Positions 25,431 to 32,599 of a DNA stretch of 64,000 bases are shown in pieces; within the stretch, counting starts at the first letter, position 1; every line of letters starts with the position of its first letter. This stretch comes from Actinacidiphila alni (lineage in GTDB: Bacteria; Actinomycetota; Actinomycetes; Streptomycetales; Streptomycetaceae). The DNA lies in contig NZ_FONG01000006.1 of the NCBI RefSeq assembly GCF_900112845.1, positions 310,001 through 374,000 of the forward strand, written 5' to 3'. The notes under the pieces are model-generated. The model searched no databases. It was not told the DNA's origin and saw only the letters and a program-made list of their open reading frames with translations. The position numbers and the translations under genes are program-made.

Positions 25431-25459
25431 TTGATCGCGTCAGCAGATTTACGCAGATT
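25431..25459 (+). promoter_or_regulatory. Predicted lexA promoter
   Basis: TTGATC and CAGATT are 17 bp apart. The start point would fall at about 25466, inside SOS box 2, which explains repression by LexA. TTGATCG also pairs with an upstream CGATCAA (25411-25417). Confidence 0.5.
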
Positions 25460-25462
25460 CAC

Positions 25463-25478
25463 TCGAACGTGTGTTTGG
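25463..25478. promoter_or_regulatory. SOS box 2 at the predicted lexA transcription start
   Basis: CGAAC-GTGT-GTTTG has one mismatch to CGAAC-N4-GTTCG. It covers the likely start point of lexA, consistent with autorepression. Confidence 0.7.
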
Positions 25479-25579
25479 CGCAACCTTTCGAAACTCGCTA
25501 CCGTTGTACTAACTGCCCGCGACTGCGAAGCGGGCCGGCCGCAGTCCATGCGGTGGGAGAACATCGAAAAGGGGCCGCC

Positions 25580-26353
25580 GTGACGACCACCGCAGACAGC
25601 GCGACATTGACCGCCCATGACCGCTCCCAGGATCGGATCGGCCCGTTGGACGTGACAGGCGAGGACCACAGCCAGAAGCCCACGCGCTCGCTTCCCGGGC
25701 GGCCCCCCGGCATCCGTGCCGACAGCTCCGGCCTCACCGAGCGGCAGCGGCGCGTCATCGAGGTCATCCGGGACTCCGTGCAGCGGCGCGGATATCCGCC
25801 GTCCATGCGCGAGATCGGCCAGGCCGTGGGGCTGTCCAGCACCTCCTCGGTGGCGCACCAGCTCATGGCGCTGGAGCGCAAGGGCTTCCTGCGCCGCGAC
25901 CCGCACCGCCCCCGGGCGTACGAGGTCCGCGGTTCGGACGGCGGCCACCCGCAGCCGACCGACACGGCGGGCAAGCCGTCCGCCTCGTACGTGCCGCTCG
26001 TCGGCCGGATCGCGGCCGGTGGTCCGATCCTCGCCGAGGAGTCGGTCGAGGACGTCTTCCCGCTCCCCCGCCAACTGGTGGGCGACGGCGAGCTGTTCGT
26101 GCTGAAGGTGGTCGGCGACTCGATGATCGAGGCGGCGATCTGCGACGGCGACTGGGTCACGGTGCGCCGCCAGCCCGTCGCGGAGAACGGCGACATCGTC
26201 GCCGCGATGCTGGACGGCGAGGCGACCGTCAAGCGTTTCAAGCGGGACAACGGCCATGTGTGGCTGCTGCCGCACAATGCCGCCTACCAGCCCATCCCCG
26301 GTGACGAGGCCACGATCCTCGGCAAGGTGGTGGCGGTGCTCCGCCGGGTCTGA
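25580..26353 (+). CDS. lexA: SOS repressor LexA
   Basis: 257 aa from the GTG at 25580. The N-terminal winged helix ([55 protein letters not shown]) recognises SOS boxes. The self-cleavage site is Ala146-Gly147 (IAAGGP); catalytic Ser181 (GDSM) and Lys218 (ATVKRF) are intact. RecA filaments trigger this autocleavage and release repair genes. Two SOS boxes upstream indicate autorepression. A 50-residue N-terminal extension is common in Streptomyces LexA. It converges with the DinG-like helicase gene. Confidence 0.98.
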   Translation: MTTTADSATLTAHDRSQDRIGPLDVTGEDHSQKPTRSLPGRPPGIRADSSGLTERQRRVIEVIRDSVQRRGYPPSMREIGQAVGLSSTSSVAHQLMALERKGFLRRDPHRPRAYEVRGSDGGHPQPTDTAGKPSASYVPLVGRIAAGGPILAEESVEDVFPLPRQLVGDGELFVLKVVGDSMIEAAICDGDWVTVRRQPVAENGDIVAAMLDGEATVKRFKRDNGHVWLLPHNAAYQPIPGDEATILGKVVAVLRRV

Positions 26354-26384
26354 ACGGCCCAGGGTCCGAACGACCCCTACGACC

Positions 26385-26418
26385 GGGCCCCGGGACCTCT
26401 GCGCCGGTTCCGGGGCCC
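26385..26418. terminator. Terminator between lexA and the DinG-like gene
   Basis: GGGCCCCGG (26385-26393) pairs perfectly with CCGGGGCCC (26410-26418) across a 16-nt loop. It lies 30 bp past the lexA stop and can serve both convergent genes. Confidence 0.65.
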
Positions 26419-26496
26419 CGCCATGTCCCGGCCGCATAATGGTCCCGGCCCCGCCAATCCTGACCCCTCTGGGCCCCGATCCGGCCCGCGCGGGTG

Positions 26497-28479
26497 TCAG
26501 CCCGCGACGGCCGCCGTCGCCGCCGCGTCGATCGCCGCCAGCGAGCGCCGTACCTGATTGCGGTCGGTGGTGTACCAGAGGTCGGGCATCGAGGACCGCA
26601 GGAAGCCGCCGTAGCGGGCGTTGGCCAGCCGCGGGTCGAGCACGGCGACCACACCCCGGTCCCCCATCGCCCGGATCAGCCGGCCCGCGCCCTGCGCCAT
26701 CAGCAGCGCCGCGTGCGTCGCGGCGACTGCCATGAAGCCGTTGCCGCCGTGCTCCTCGACCGACTTCTGGCGCGCGCTCATCAGCGGGTCGTCCGGCCGC
26801 GGGAACGGAATGCGGTCCATCACCACCAGCTGGCAGTTCACGCCCGGCACGTCCACGCCCTGCCACAGCGACAGCGTCCCGAACAGGCACGTCTTCGCGT
26901 CCTGCGAGAACGTACGGATCAGCTCGCCGAGCGTCTCCTCGCCCTGCAGCAGCACCGGGTGGTCCAGGCGTCCCCGCATCGCCTCGGCGGCGGCCTGGGC
27001 GCCGCGCATGGACGAGAAGAGCCCGAGCGTACGGCCGCCCGCCGCCTCGATCAGCTCGGCCAGTTCGTCGAGCATGTCCTCCCGGTTGCTGTCGCGGCCG
27101 GGCTGGTTGAGGTGCTTGGCGACGTAGAGGATGCCCTGCTTGCGGTAGTCGAAGGGCGATCCGACGTCGATGCCCTTCCACTGCGGCACGTCCTCGCCCT
27201 CGGTGCCCTCCGGGGCCAGGCCCAGCGACGCGGCCACGCCGTTGAAGTCGCCGCCGAGCTTCAGGGTCGCGGAGGTGAGGACGACCGAGCGCTCGGTGAA
27301 GAGCTTCTCGCGCAGCAGACCGGACACGCTCAGCGGGGCGACCCGCAGCGACGCGCCGAACCGGTCGTGCCGTTCGCACCACACCACGTCGTACTCCGAG
27401 CCCTGCACCAGGCGCTCGGCGACCTCGTGGATGTGCTCGACCGAGGCGAGCGCCTGCTTGCGGACCGCGTCCTCGTCCTGCACGGACTTGTCGCGGGTCT
27501 CGCCGATCGCGGTGATCACCTGGCGGCAGGCGTCGCGCAGCGCCGCGAGGACATAGCCCAGGTCTTCGGGGATCTCCTCCAGGCGTCCCGGCAGCGCCAG
27601 CTCCATCACGCGCTCGAAGCCCTCGGCGGCGCTGAGCAGGGCGTCCGCGGCCTTCTCGTTGACCAGCCGGGATGCGCGCTTGACCGCGCGGTTGACGGCC
27701 CCGGGGGTGAGTTCGCCGGTGGCGACGCCGGTGACGCGGGAGACCAGCTCATGTGCCTCGTCGATGATCAGCACCTCGTGGCTCGGCAGCACGGGGGCGC
27801 CCTCGATCGCGTCGATCGCCAGCAGCGCGTGGTTGGTCACCACCACATCGGCGAGCTTGGCGCGCTCCCTCGCCGCCTCGGCGAAGCACTCGGCGCCGTA
27901 GGCGCACTTGGTGGCACCCAGGCATTCGCGCGAGGTGACCGACACCTGGCTCCAGGCCCGGTCGGAGACGCCGGGGGTGAGGCCGTCGCGGTCGCCCGTC
28001 TCGGTCTCGTCCGCCCAGTCGCGAAGCCGCAGCAGGTCCTGGCCGAGCTTGCTGGTGGGCGCCGCGGCCTCGAACGGGTCGAAGAGGCCGTCCTCCTCGT
28101 CCTGCGGCACGCCCTCGTGCAGGCGGTGCAGGCACAGGTAGTTGGACCGGCCCTTGAGCATCGCGTACTGCGGCTCGCGGCGCAGCAGCGCCTTCAACGC
28201 CTCGACGGTGCGCGGCAGATCGCGCTCGACGAGCTGGCGCTGGAGCGCGAGGGTGGCGGTGGCCACCACGACGCGCTCGCCATGGGCGAGCGCGGGCACC
28301 AGATAGCCGAGCGATTTACCGGTGCCGGTGCCGGCCTGGACGAGCAGATGGGACTGGTCGTCCACGGCGGCCTCGACGGCTTGGGCCATGGTGACCTGAC
28401 CGGCCCGCTCGACACCTCCGACGGCGGTGACGGCGGCGTGCAGCAGGTCGGTGAGCGCGGGTGGGGGCGTGGCAGTCAT
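26497..28479 (-). CDS. dinG: DinG/XPD-type ATP-dependent DNA helicase
   Basis: 660 aa. The order of motifs is Walker A QAGTGTGKS, four cysteines around NYLCLHRL and CLGATKCAYGAEC (the iron-sulfur pocket of XPD/DinG), the DEAH box LLIIDEAHEL and the C-terminal motifs QGVDVPGVN and GRLIR. DinG helicases unwind DNA 5'-3' and resolve R-loops and damaged forks. Its start has no ribosome site; TAGGCT lies nine bp upstream, so the transcript is probably leaderless. It has a RecA-independent damage promoter but no SOS box, unlike E. coli dinG. It converges with lexA. Confidence 0.92.
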   Translation of the reverse strand: MTATPPPALTDLLHAAVTAVGGVERAGQVTMAQAVEAAVDDQSHLLVQAGTGTGKSLGYLVPALAHGERVVVATATLALQRQLVERDLPRTVEALKALLRREPQYAMLKGRSNYLCLHRLHEGVPQDEEDGLFDPFEAAAPTSKLGQDLLRLRDWADETETGDRDGLTPGVSDRAWSQVSVTSRECLGATKCAYGAECFAEAARERAKLADVVVTNHALLAIDAIEGAPVLPSHEVLIIDEAHELVSRVTGVATGELTPGAVNRAVKRASRLVNEKAADALLSAAEGFERVMELALPGRLEEIPEDLGYVLAALRDACRQVITAIGETRDKSVQDEDAVRKQALASVEHIHEVAERLVQGSEYDVVWCERHDRFGASLRVAPLSVSGLLREKLFTERSVVLTSATLKLGGDFNGVAASLGLAPEGTEGEDVPQWKGIDVGSPFDYRKQGILYVAKHLNQPGRDSNREDMLDELAELIEAAGGRTLGLFSSMRGAQAAAEAMRGRLDHPVLLQGEETLGELIRTFSQDAKTCLFGTLSLWQGVDVPGVNCQLVVMDRIPFPRPDDPLMSARQKSVEEHGGNGFMAVAATHAALLMAQGAGRLIRAMGDRGVVAVLDPRLANARYGGFLRSSMPDLWYTTDRNQVRRSLAAIDAAATAAVAG

Positions 28480-28488
28480 AGGGAGGCA

Positions 28489-28510
28489 AGCCTAGAGGTC
28501 CGCACTGACA
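28489..28510 (-). promoter_or_regulatory. RecA-NDp/PafBC-type damage promoter of the DinG-like gene
   Basis: Minus-strand TGTCAGTG-N8-TAGGCT matches TTGTCRGTG-N8-TANNNT apart from the first base. The start codon lies nine bp after the -10. No DnaA-box-like sequence is found 24 bp upstream here. Confidence 0.75.
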
Positions 28511-28582
28511 TCGCCGTCCCCGCACGGCACCGCCGATCGTTCGCCGGACCCTTCGGGCCGGGCGGTGATAGCTTCTGGACAC

Positions 28583-29767
28583 ATGCCGTTCGAGCGTCGC
28601 CTGACTCTGGATGCCTCCGCCGCGGAATATGTGATCGACGTCGCGAATGTGGTGCGCGAGCCGGCGCTCGGCGGGGAACGGCCGGCGGATCTGGGCCGCC
28701 TCGCGGGCCTGTTGGAGGCGCTGGCGGAATTCACCCGCGATCCGGCGGTCCAGGTGTACGCGATCACCGACCGCTCGCTGCTGACCGACGGACGGCTGAC
28801 ACACGAGGAGCGGCAGCGCCTGGAGGGCTGGTATCTCGACGGTCTGCTCGAAGTCCTGCCCAGGGCCGACGACCGCATCCTGGAGCTGGCCGACGCACTG
28901 GAGCTGCGGGTGGTCAGTGCCGACAATTTCCTGGACTTTCACCGCGCCTATCCCTGGATCCCCGGCGACCGCGACCATTTCCTGCGGCCTTTCCTGCGGC
29001 CCGACGGCGTGATCGGCGTGCGCCCGCGCATCATGCCGGTGCCCGCGGAATGGCAGGTCTCCCGCAAGGAGGAGGAAGGGCTGCTCCTGGAGGCGGGGGT
29101 GCTGCGGCGCTGGGACCGTTCGGCGCACCGGGCGGTCCTCAGCCGTGACTGGCGGTGTCCGGAGGCCGGCTGCCCGCTGTTCGGTGCCGGTGACCGGCCG
29201 AACACCGCGCTGCCCCGGCGCCGCAAGTCGCAGGTGCTCTGCCCGACGCACGGTCTGCCGCTGACGGACGCCGGTCCCCGGCCGCGGCGCGCCCAGGTCA
29301 AGGTCGTGATGGACGGCACCGTGCGCGGCCGTTTCATGGTGACGGCGGGCGAGCCGCTGGCGGTCGGCCGGGCTCCCGCCGACGGCGGCGTCGTCCTCGG
29401 TACCTGGATCGACGACACGGCGGTCGACTCGGTGAGCCGCACCCATGTGGTGCTGAGTTACGACGGCACCGGGCTGAGCGTGGTGGACGAGCGCAGCGCG
29501 AACGGCACTCGGGTACGGCGCCGCCGCCCGGCCGGCGACCAGGTGGTGCCGCTTCCGCACGGCGAGCTGTGGCATCTGCGGCAGGGCGACTCGGTCGTGC
29601 TGCACGACCGGCTGGAACTGCTGCCCAGCGGCCGTCAGTTCGTCTTCGAGGAGGACCCGGCGGACGGTACGGTCGGACCCCGGGCGGGCGCGGAGGCCGC
29701 GGGGCCCACCATGATGGCCGTGCCGTGGCCGCCGGAGTCCGACGGTACGGGACGCGGCGACGGGTGA
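28583..29767 (+). CDS. NYN/PIN-like domain fused to an FHA domain
   Basis: 394 aa. Residues 10-170 read YVIDVANVVREPAL...RADDRILELADALELRVVSADNFLDFHRAYPW, a Rossmann-like pattern with conserved acidic residues that resembles NYN/PIN ribonuclease folds. A short Cys motif (CPEAGCPLFG, CPTHG, residues about 193-232) may bind zinc. The C-terminal FHA domain (VGRAPADGG, SRTHVVLSYDGTGLSVVDERSANGTRV) binds phosphothreonine. The kinase gene starts 19 bp after its stop, so the FHA probably reads that kinase. No Shine-Dalgarno is present, but TAGCTT lies nine bp upstream, so it may be leaderless. The ribonuclease activity is inferred, not shown. Confidence 0.65.
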   Translation: MPFERRLTLDASAAEYVIDVANVVREPALGGERPADLGRLAGLLEALAEFTRDPAVQVYAITDRSLLTDGRLTHEERQRLEGWYLDGLLEVLPRADDRILELADALELRVVSADNFLDFHRAYPWIPGDRDHFLRPFLRPDGVIGVRPRIMPVPAEWQVSRKEEEGLLLEAGVLRRWDRSAHRAVLSRDWRCPEAGCPLFGAGDRPNTALPRRRKSQVLCPTHGLPLTDAGPRPRRAQVKVVMDGTVRGRFMVTAGEPLAVGRAPADGGVVLGTWIDDTAVDSVSRTHVVLSYDGTGLSVVDERSANGTRVRRRRPAGDQVVPLPHGELWHLRQGDSVVLHDRLELLPSGRQFVFEEDPADGTVGPRAGAEAAGPTMMAVPWPPESDGTGRGDG

Positions 29768-29785
29768 GCGGGGGGCGAGGACGGA

Positions 29786-30985
29786 GTGTCGGGCGAGATC
29801 GGGATCGGTACGGTCCTCAGCGACCGCTATCTCCTGGAGGAGTCGCTGGGCGGCGGCGGGTACGGGCAGGTCTACGCGGCCCTGGACCGGTCGCTCGGGC
29901 GGCGCGTCGCGGTCAAGGTGCTGACGCTGCGCCCCGACTGGGCCGACGGTGAGCGCGACGAGCGGCAGGGCCGCTTCCGCAGGGAGGCGATGGCCGCGGC
30001 GGCGCTGAGCCACCCCAATGTGGCGACCGTCCACGACGCGGGCGAGCACCGCGGCAGGCCGTTCATCGTCATGGAACTGCTGCGCGGCTCCGACTTCCGC
30101 CAGGTGCTGCTGGACCGCGGCGGGCTGCCGGTGGCCGACGTCGTCTCGTACGGCGCGCAGATCTGCGCGGGCCTGCGGCACGCGCACGAGCGCGGTCTGG
30201 TGCACCGCGACGTCAAACCCGAGAATCTGATGCTTCTGCCCGACGGTGTCGTGAAGATCTGCGACTTCGGTCTCGTGGCACACCGGGACGACAGCGTCAC
30301 GCGGTACACCGACCCGCGTGCGGTCATGGGCTCGCCGCCGTATTTCTCACCCGAACAGGCGCAGGGTCTCGATGTGACCGAGCGGTCGGACCTGTACTCG
30401 CTCGGCTGTGTGCTGTACGCGATGCTCGCCGAGGGGCCGCCCTTCTCGGCCGGTACGACGGTCGGATACGCGTATCTGCACGTCCACGAGGCGCCCGAGC
30501 GGATCGAGCGGCGCCGCCCCGAGGTGCCCGCGGAACTGGCCGACCTGGTGCACCACTTGCTCGCCAAGGACCCGCACGACCGGCCCGCGGGCGCCGGGGA
30601 GGTGGCCGACCGGCTGCGCGGCCTGCGGCGGCCCACTCCCGTACGGCGCAGCCCGACGGTGCTGGACCGCAACGCCCGCCATGTGCTGTGGGCGCTGCTG
30701 GAGGAGGCCGAGGGGCTGCTGGCCGCGGACCGCTTCACCGAGGCGGACGAGCGCTATTGGCAGGCGCTTCAGCAAATCGTGCGCAAGGGTGCGGAAAACG
30801 AGGCCGCATCATATGCGGCGCTTTTCGGCAGGGCGCGAGCGCTGGAGGGTCTGAACGGCGCCGCCGCGGTGGCGCGCCGTTTCGAGGACCTGTCGGCGGA
30901 CGCCGCCGGGGCGTTGGGCCCCGAGCACCCGCTGGCCCGCTGCATCGCCGCCTATGCGGAGGTCAGGGCAGGAGGCGGACGGTGA
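29786..30985 (+). CDS. Soluble serine/threonine protein kinase
   Basis: 399 aa from a GTG start. The Hanks-type kinase is complete: glycine loop GGGGYG (22-27), Lys44, HRDVKPEN (140-147), DFG (160-162) and the SPE form of the APE motif (188-190). After the kinase domain (to about residue 270) there is a helical tail (LLEEAEGLLAADRFTEADERYWQALQQI) that may be TPR-like. No membrane segment is present, unlike PknB, so it acts in the cytosol. It is 18 bp from the FHA protein gene upstream. It overlaps the convergent second FHA gene by 23 bp. Confidence 0.92.
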   Translation: MSGEIGIGTVLSDRYLLEESLGGGGYGQVYAALDRSLGRRVAVKVLTLRPDWADGERDERQGRFRREAMAAAALSHPNVATVHDAGEHRGRPFIVMELLRGSDFRQVLLDRGGLPVADVVSYGAQICAGLRHAHERGLVHRDVKPENLMLLPDGVVKICDFGLVAHRDDSVTRYTDPRAVMGSPPYFSPEQAQGLDVTERSDLYSLGCVLYAMLAEGPPFSAGTTVGYAYLHVHEAPERIERRRPEVPAELADLVHHLLAKDPHDRPAGAGEVADRLRGLRRPTPVRRSPTVLDRNARHVLWALLEEAEGLLAADRFTEADERYWQALQQIVRKGAENEAASYAALFGRARALEGLNGAAAVARRFEDLSADAAGALGPEHPLARCIAAYAEVRAGGGR

Positions 30986-31598
30986 CGTCGGCGGCGAGCC
31001 TGATGGAGTCGCCGGGACGCAGCGGCGAACGTTCTCCGGGTGCGAGCCGGTAGCCGTGCGCGAAGGTGCCGTTGGTCGAGGACTCGTCGGCGACCCAGGC
31101 CGAGCCGTCGGCCTCGACGCCGATCGTGGCATGGATACGTGACAGATTGTCGTGCGCCGCGAGGAAGGGGACGGCGGGGCAGCGCCGGGGATCCCGCCCG
31201 AGGCGGATCATGTGGCCGGGCTGGACCGGGACGGTCTCGCCGCCGGGAAAACGCAGATGCAGCGCCCGCGACGGCGCCTCCTGGTGGTCCTCGGCCGGCC
31301 GCGGCAGCCCTCCGCGGATCGCGTTGAGCACGCGGGTGTGCTCGGGCTCGGCGTCGGCGGCGGACCGGCGGTGCGGCAGCAGCACAGCGGCTTCCGGCAC
31401 GGCGACTTCGGGCGCGGCGGGCGGCCGGTCCCGGGGCGTCCCGGAGGCGGGCGTGCCGTGCATCCGCGAGGTGCCGGGCAGCACGGAGTTGCCGGGCATC
31501 AGCGAGAAGGGGACGAAGCAGCCCTGGCACAGCAGTTGTCCCGGCCTGACCTCCACGCCGCACTCCGGGCAGGCCGTTCCGCCCGCTCCCTCTCCCAT
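30963..31598 (-). CDS. Zinc-ribbon and FHA domain protein
   Basis: 211 aa from the ATG at 31598, which has GGGGAGG about 11 nt upstream. The N-terminus has a zinc ribbon (CPECGVEVRPGQLLCQGC). A flexible linker precedes a C-terminal FHA domain (IRLGRDPRRCPA, NLSRIHATIGVEADGSAWVADESSTNGTFAHGYRLAPGE) that should bind phosphothreonine. It is convergent with the kinase gene and overlaps it by 23 bp, so together with the NYN/PIN-FHA gene it forms a small phospho-signalling locus. Its partner is unknown. Confidence 0.85.
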   Translation of the reverse strand: MGEGAGGTACPECGVEVRPGQLLCQGCFVPFSLMPGNSVLPGTSRMHGTPASGTPRDRPPAAPEVAVPEAAVLLPHRRSAADAEPEHTRVLNAIRGGLPRPAEDHQEAPSRALHLRFPGGETVPVQPGHMIRLGRDPRRCPAVPFLAAHDNLSRIHATIGVEADGSAWVADESSTNGTFAHGYRLAPGERSPLRPGDSIRLAADVTVRLLP

Positions 31599-31641
31599 GC
31601 CCGCCCCCACCTCCCCGCGGCAGCTTCCGCACGGCACTCCC

Positions 31642-31673
31642 GTACGGCGTTCGCGTACGCCGTTCGCGTACGG
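31642..31673. repeat. 2.5-copy 13-bp tandem repeat
   Basis: GTACGGCGTTCGC (31642-31654) is repeated with one change at 31655-31667, then partly again to 31673. It lies 44 bp before the zinc-ribbon FHA start, in its likely promoter region, and could be a binding array or simple slippage. Confidence 0.6.
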
Positions 31674-31749
31674 AATCCGGCGCGGATTCCCGTCCTGAAG
31701 CGCGTGTCGGCGCCCGTGCCGGGATCGTATCCGGCTCCCGGCGCCGGGT

Positions 31750-32490
31750 TCAGAGCCGGTCGCGCAGCGAGCGGTCGCGGATCATCAGGGCGGCGCGTTT
31801 GCCGGGCAGCCGAAGCTCGGCGGAGAGGCGGAATCCGCCGCTGAGGAAGGCGGCGACGGAAGGGGTGTTGCGCAGGTCGGGTTCCGCGACGACGCGGGGG
31901 CAGCCGGGGAGCTGGTCGAAAACGAGGTCGGAGACAACGCGCAGCAAGGCGGAGCCCAGGCCACGGGCGCGGTCGGCGACACCGCCGATGAGCAGGTGGA
32001 CGCCCGTGTCGTGCGGCCGTGCGGGGTAGAAGCGGGCGACCGGGTCGAGGTCGGCCCGGTAGATCTCCCAGTAGCTCATCGGGACGCCGTCGAGCACCCC
32101 GAGGCACGGCACACTGCGGCCGTCGCCTTCGGTCTGGCCGCGCAGATGGCGCTCGGTGACCCCCGCGTCGCCGTCCAGCTCCCAGAATTCGGCGACGGCC
32201 GGATCGTTCATCCAGCGGGCCAGCAGCGGCAGGTCGCGCTCGACGCGCACCGGGACGAGCCGGAAGGAGCCCGCCGGGGTCCGCACGGCGGGCCAGGAGG
32301 CGACGGCACCGAGCAGGCCGGGCGCGGCGGTGTCCGCCGGTTCGTCGGCCCCCGTCTCGGCCGGGCCGGGCTCCGTCGCGGCGAAGAGGGCCAGAACCTC
32401 GGGCGGAAGCTTCAGGTCGAGGGTGTCCTCGGTACTGGAGTCGGCGGGTGTCGCCGATGGCACGGGTGTGGCCGGTGTCGCGGGTGTCAC
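31750..32490 (-). CDS. GNAT N-acyltransferase of the siderophore type (AlcB-like)
   Basis: 246 aa. After a 70-residue Ala/Thr-rich leader the AlcB-like acyltransferase core is seen: FRLVPVRVERDLPLLARWMNDPAVAEFWEL, GVPMSYWEIYRADLDPVARFYPARPHDTGVHLLIG and RARGLGSALLRVVSDLVF. In hydroxamate siderophore pathways such enzymes acylate an N-hydroxylated diamine. It follows the NIS synthetase gene on the same strand (109-bp gap). No N-hydroxylating monooxygenase is nearby, so the acyl acceptor is uncertain. Confidence 0.85.
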   Translation of the reverse strand: MTPATPATPVPSATPADSSTEDTLDLKLPPEVLALFAATEPGPAETGADEPADTAAPGLLGAVASWPAVRTPAGSFRLVPVRVERDLPLLARWMNDPAVAEFWELDGDAGVTERHLRGQTEGDGRSVPCLGVLDGVPMSYWEIYRADLDPVARFYPARPHDTGVHLLIGGVADRARGLGSALLRVVSDLVFDQLPGCPRVVAEPDLRNTPSVAAFLSGGFRLSAELRLPGKRAALMIRDRSLRDRL

Positions 32491-32599
32491 GGAGGCTCCT
32501 TCCCCTGGGCGGGGGCCGGTGGACGGGGCCCGGCGGCGCCGCGCGGTACGGCGGCCGGACGGGGTCCGGCGCGTACGCGGGCGGGCCCGGGCGGCCCGC

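Larger units (their letters stand above)
24976..25579. other. Divergent regulatory region between nrdR and lexA
   Basis: This 604-bp gap has no coding gene. On the nrdR side it holds a duplicated hairpin element and two NrdR boxes; on the lexA side two SOS boxes and a likely lexA promoter. The middle (about 25154-25396) shows no motif that I can support. Confidence 0.75.
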
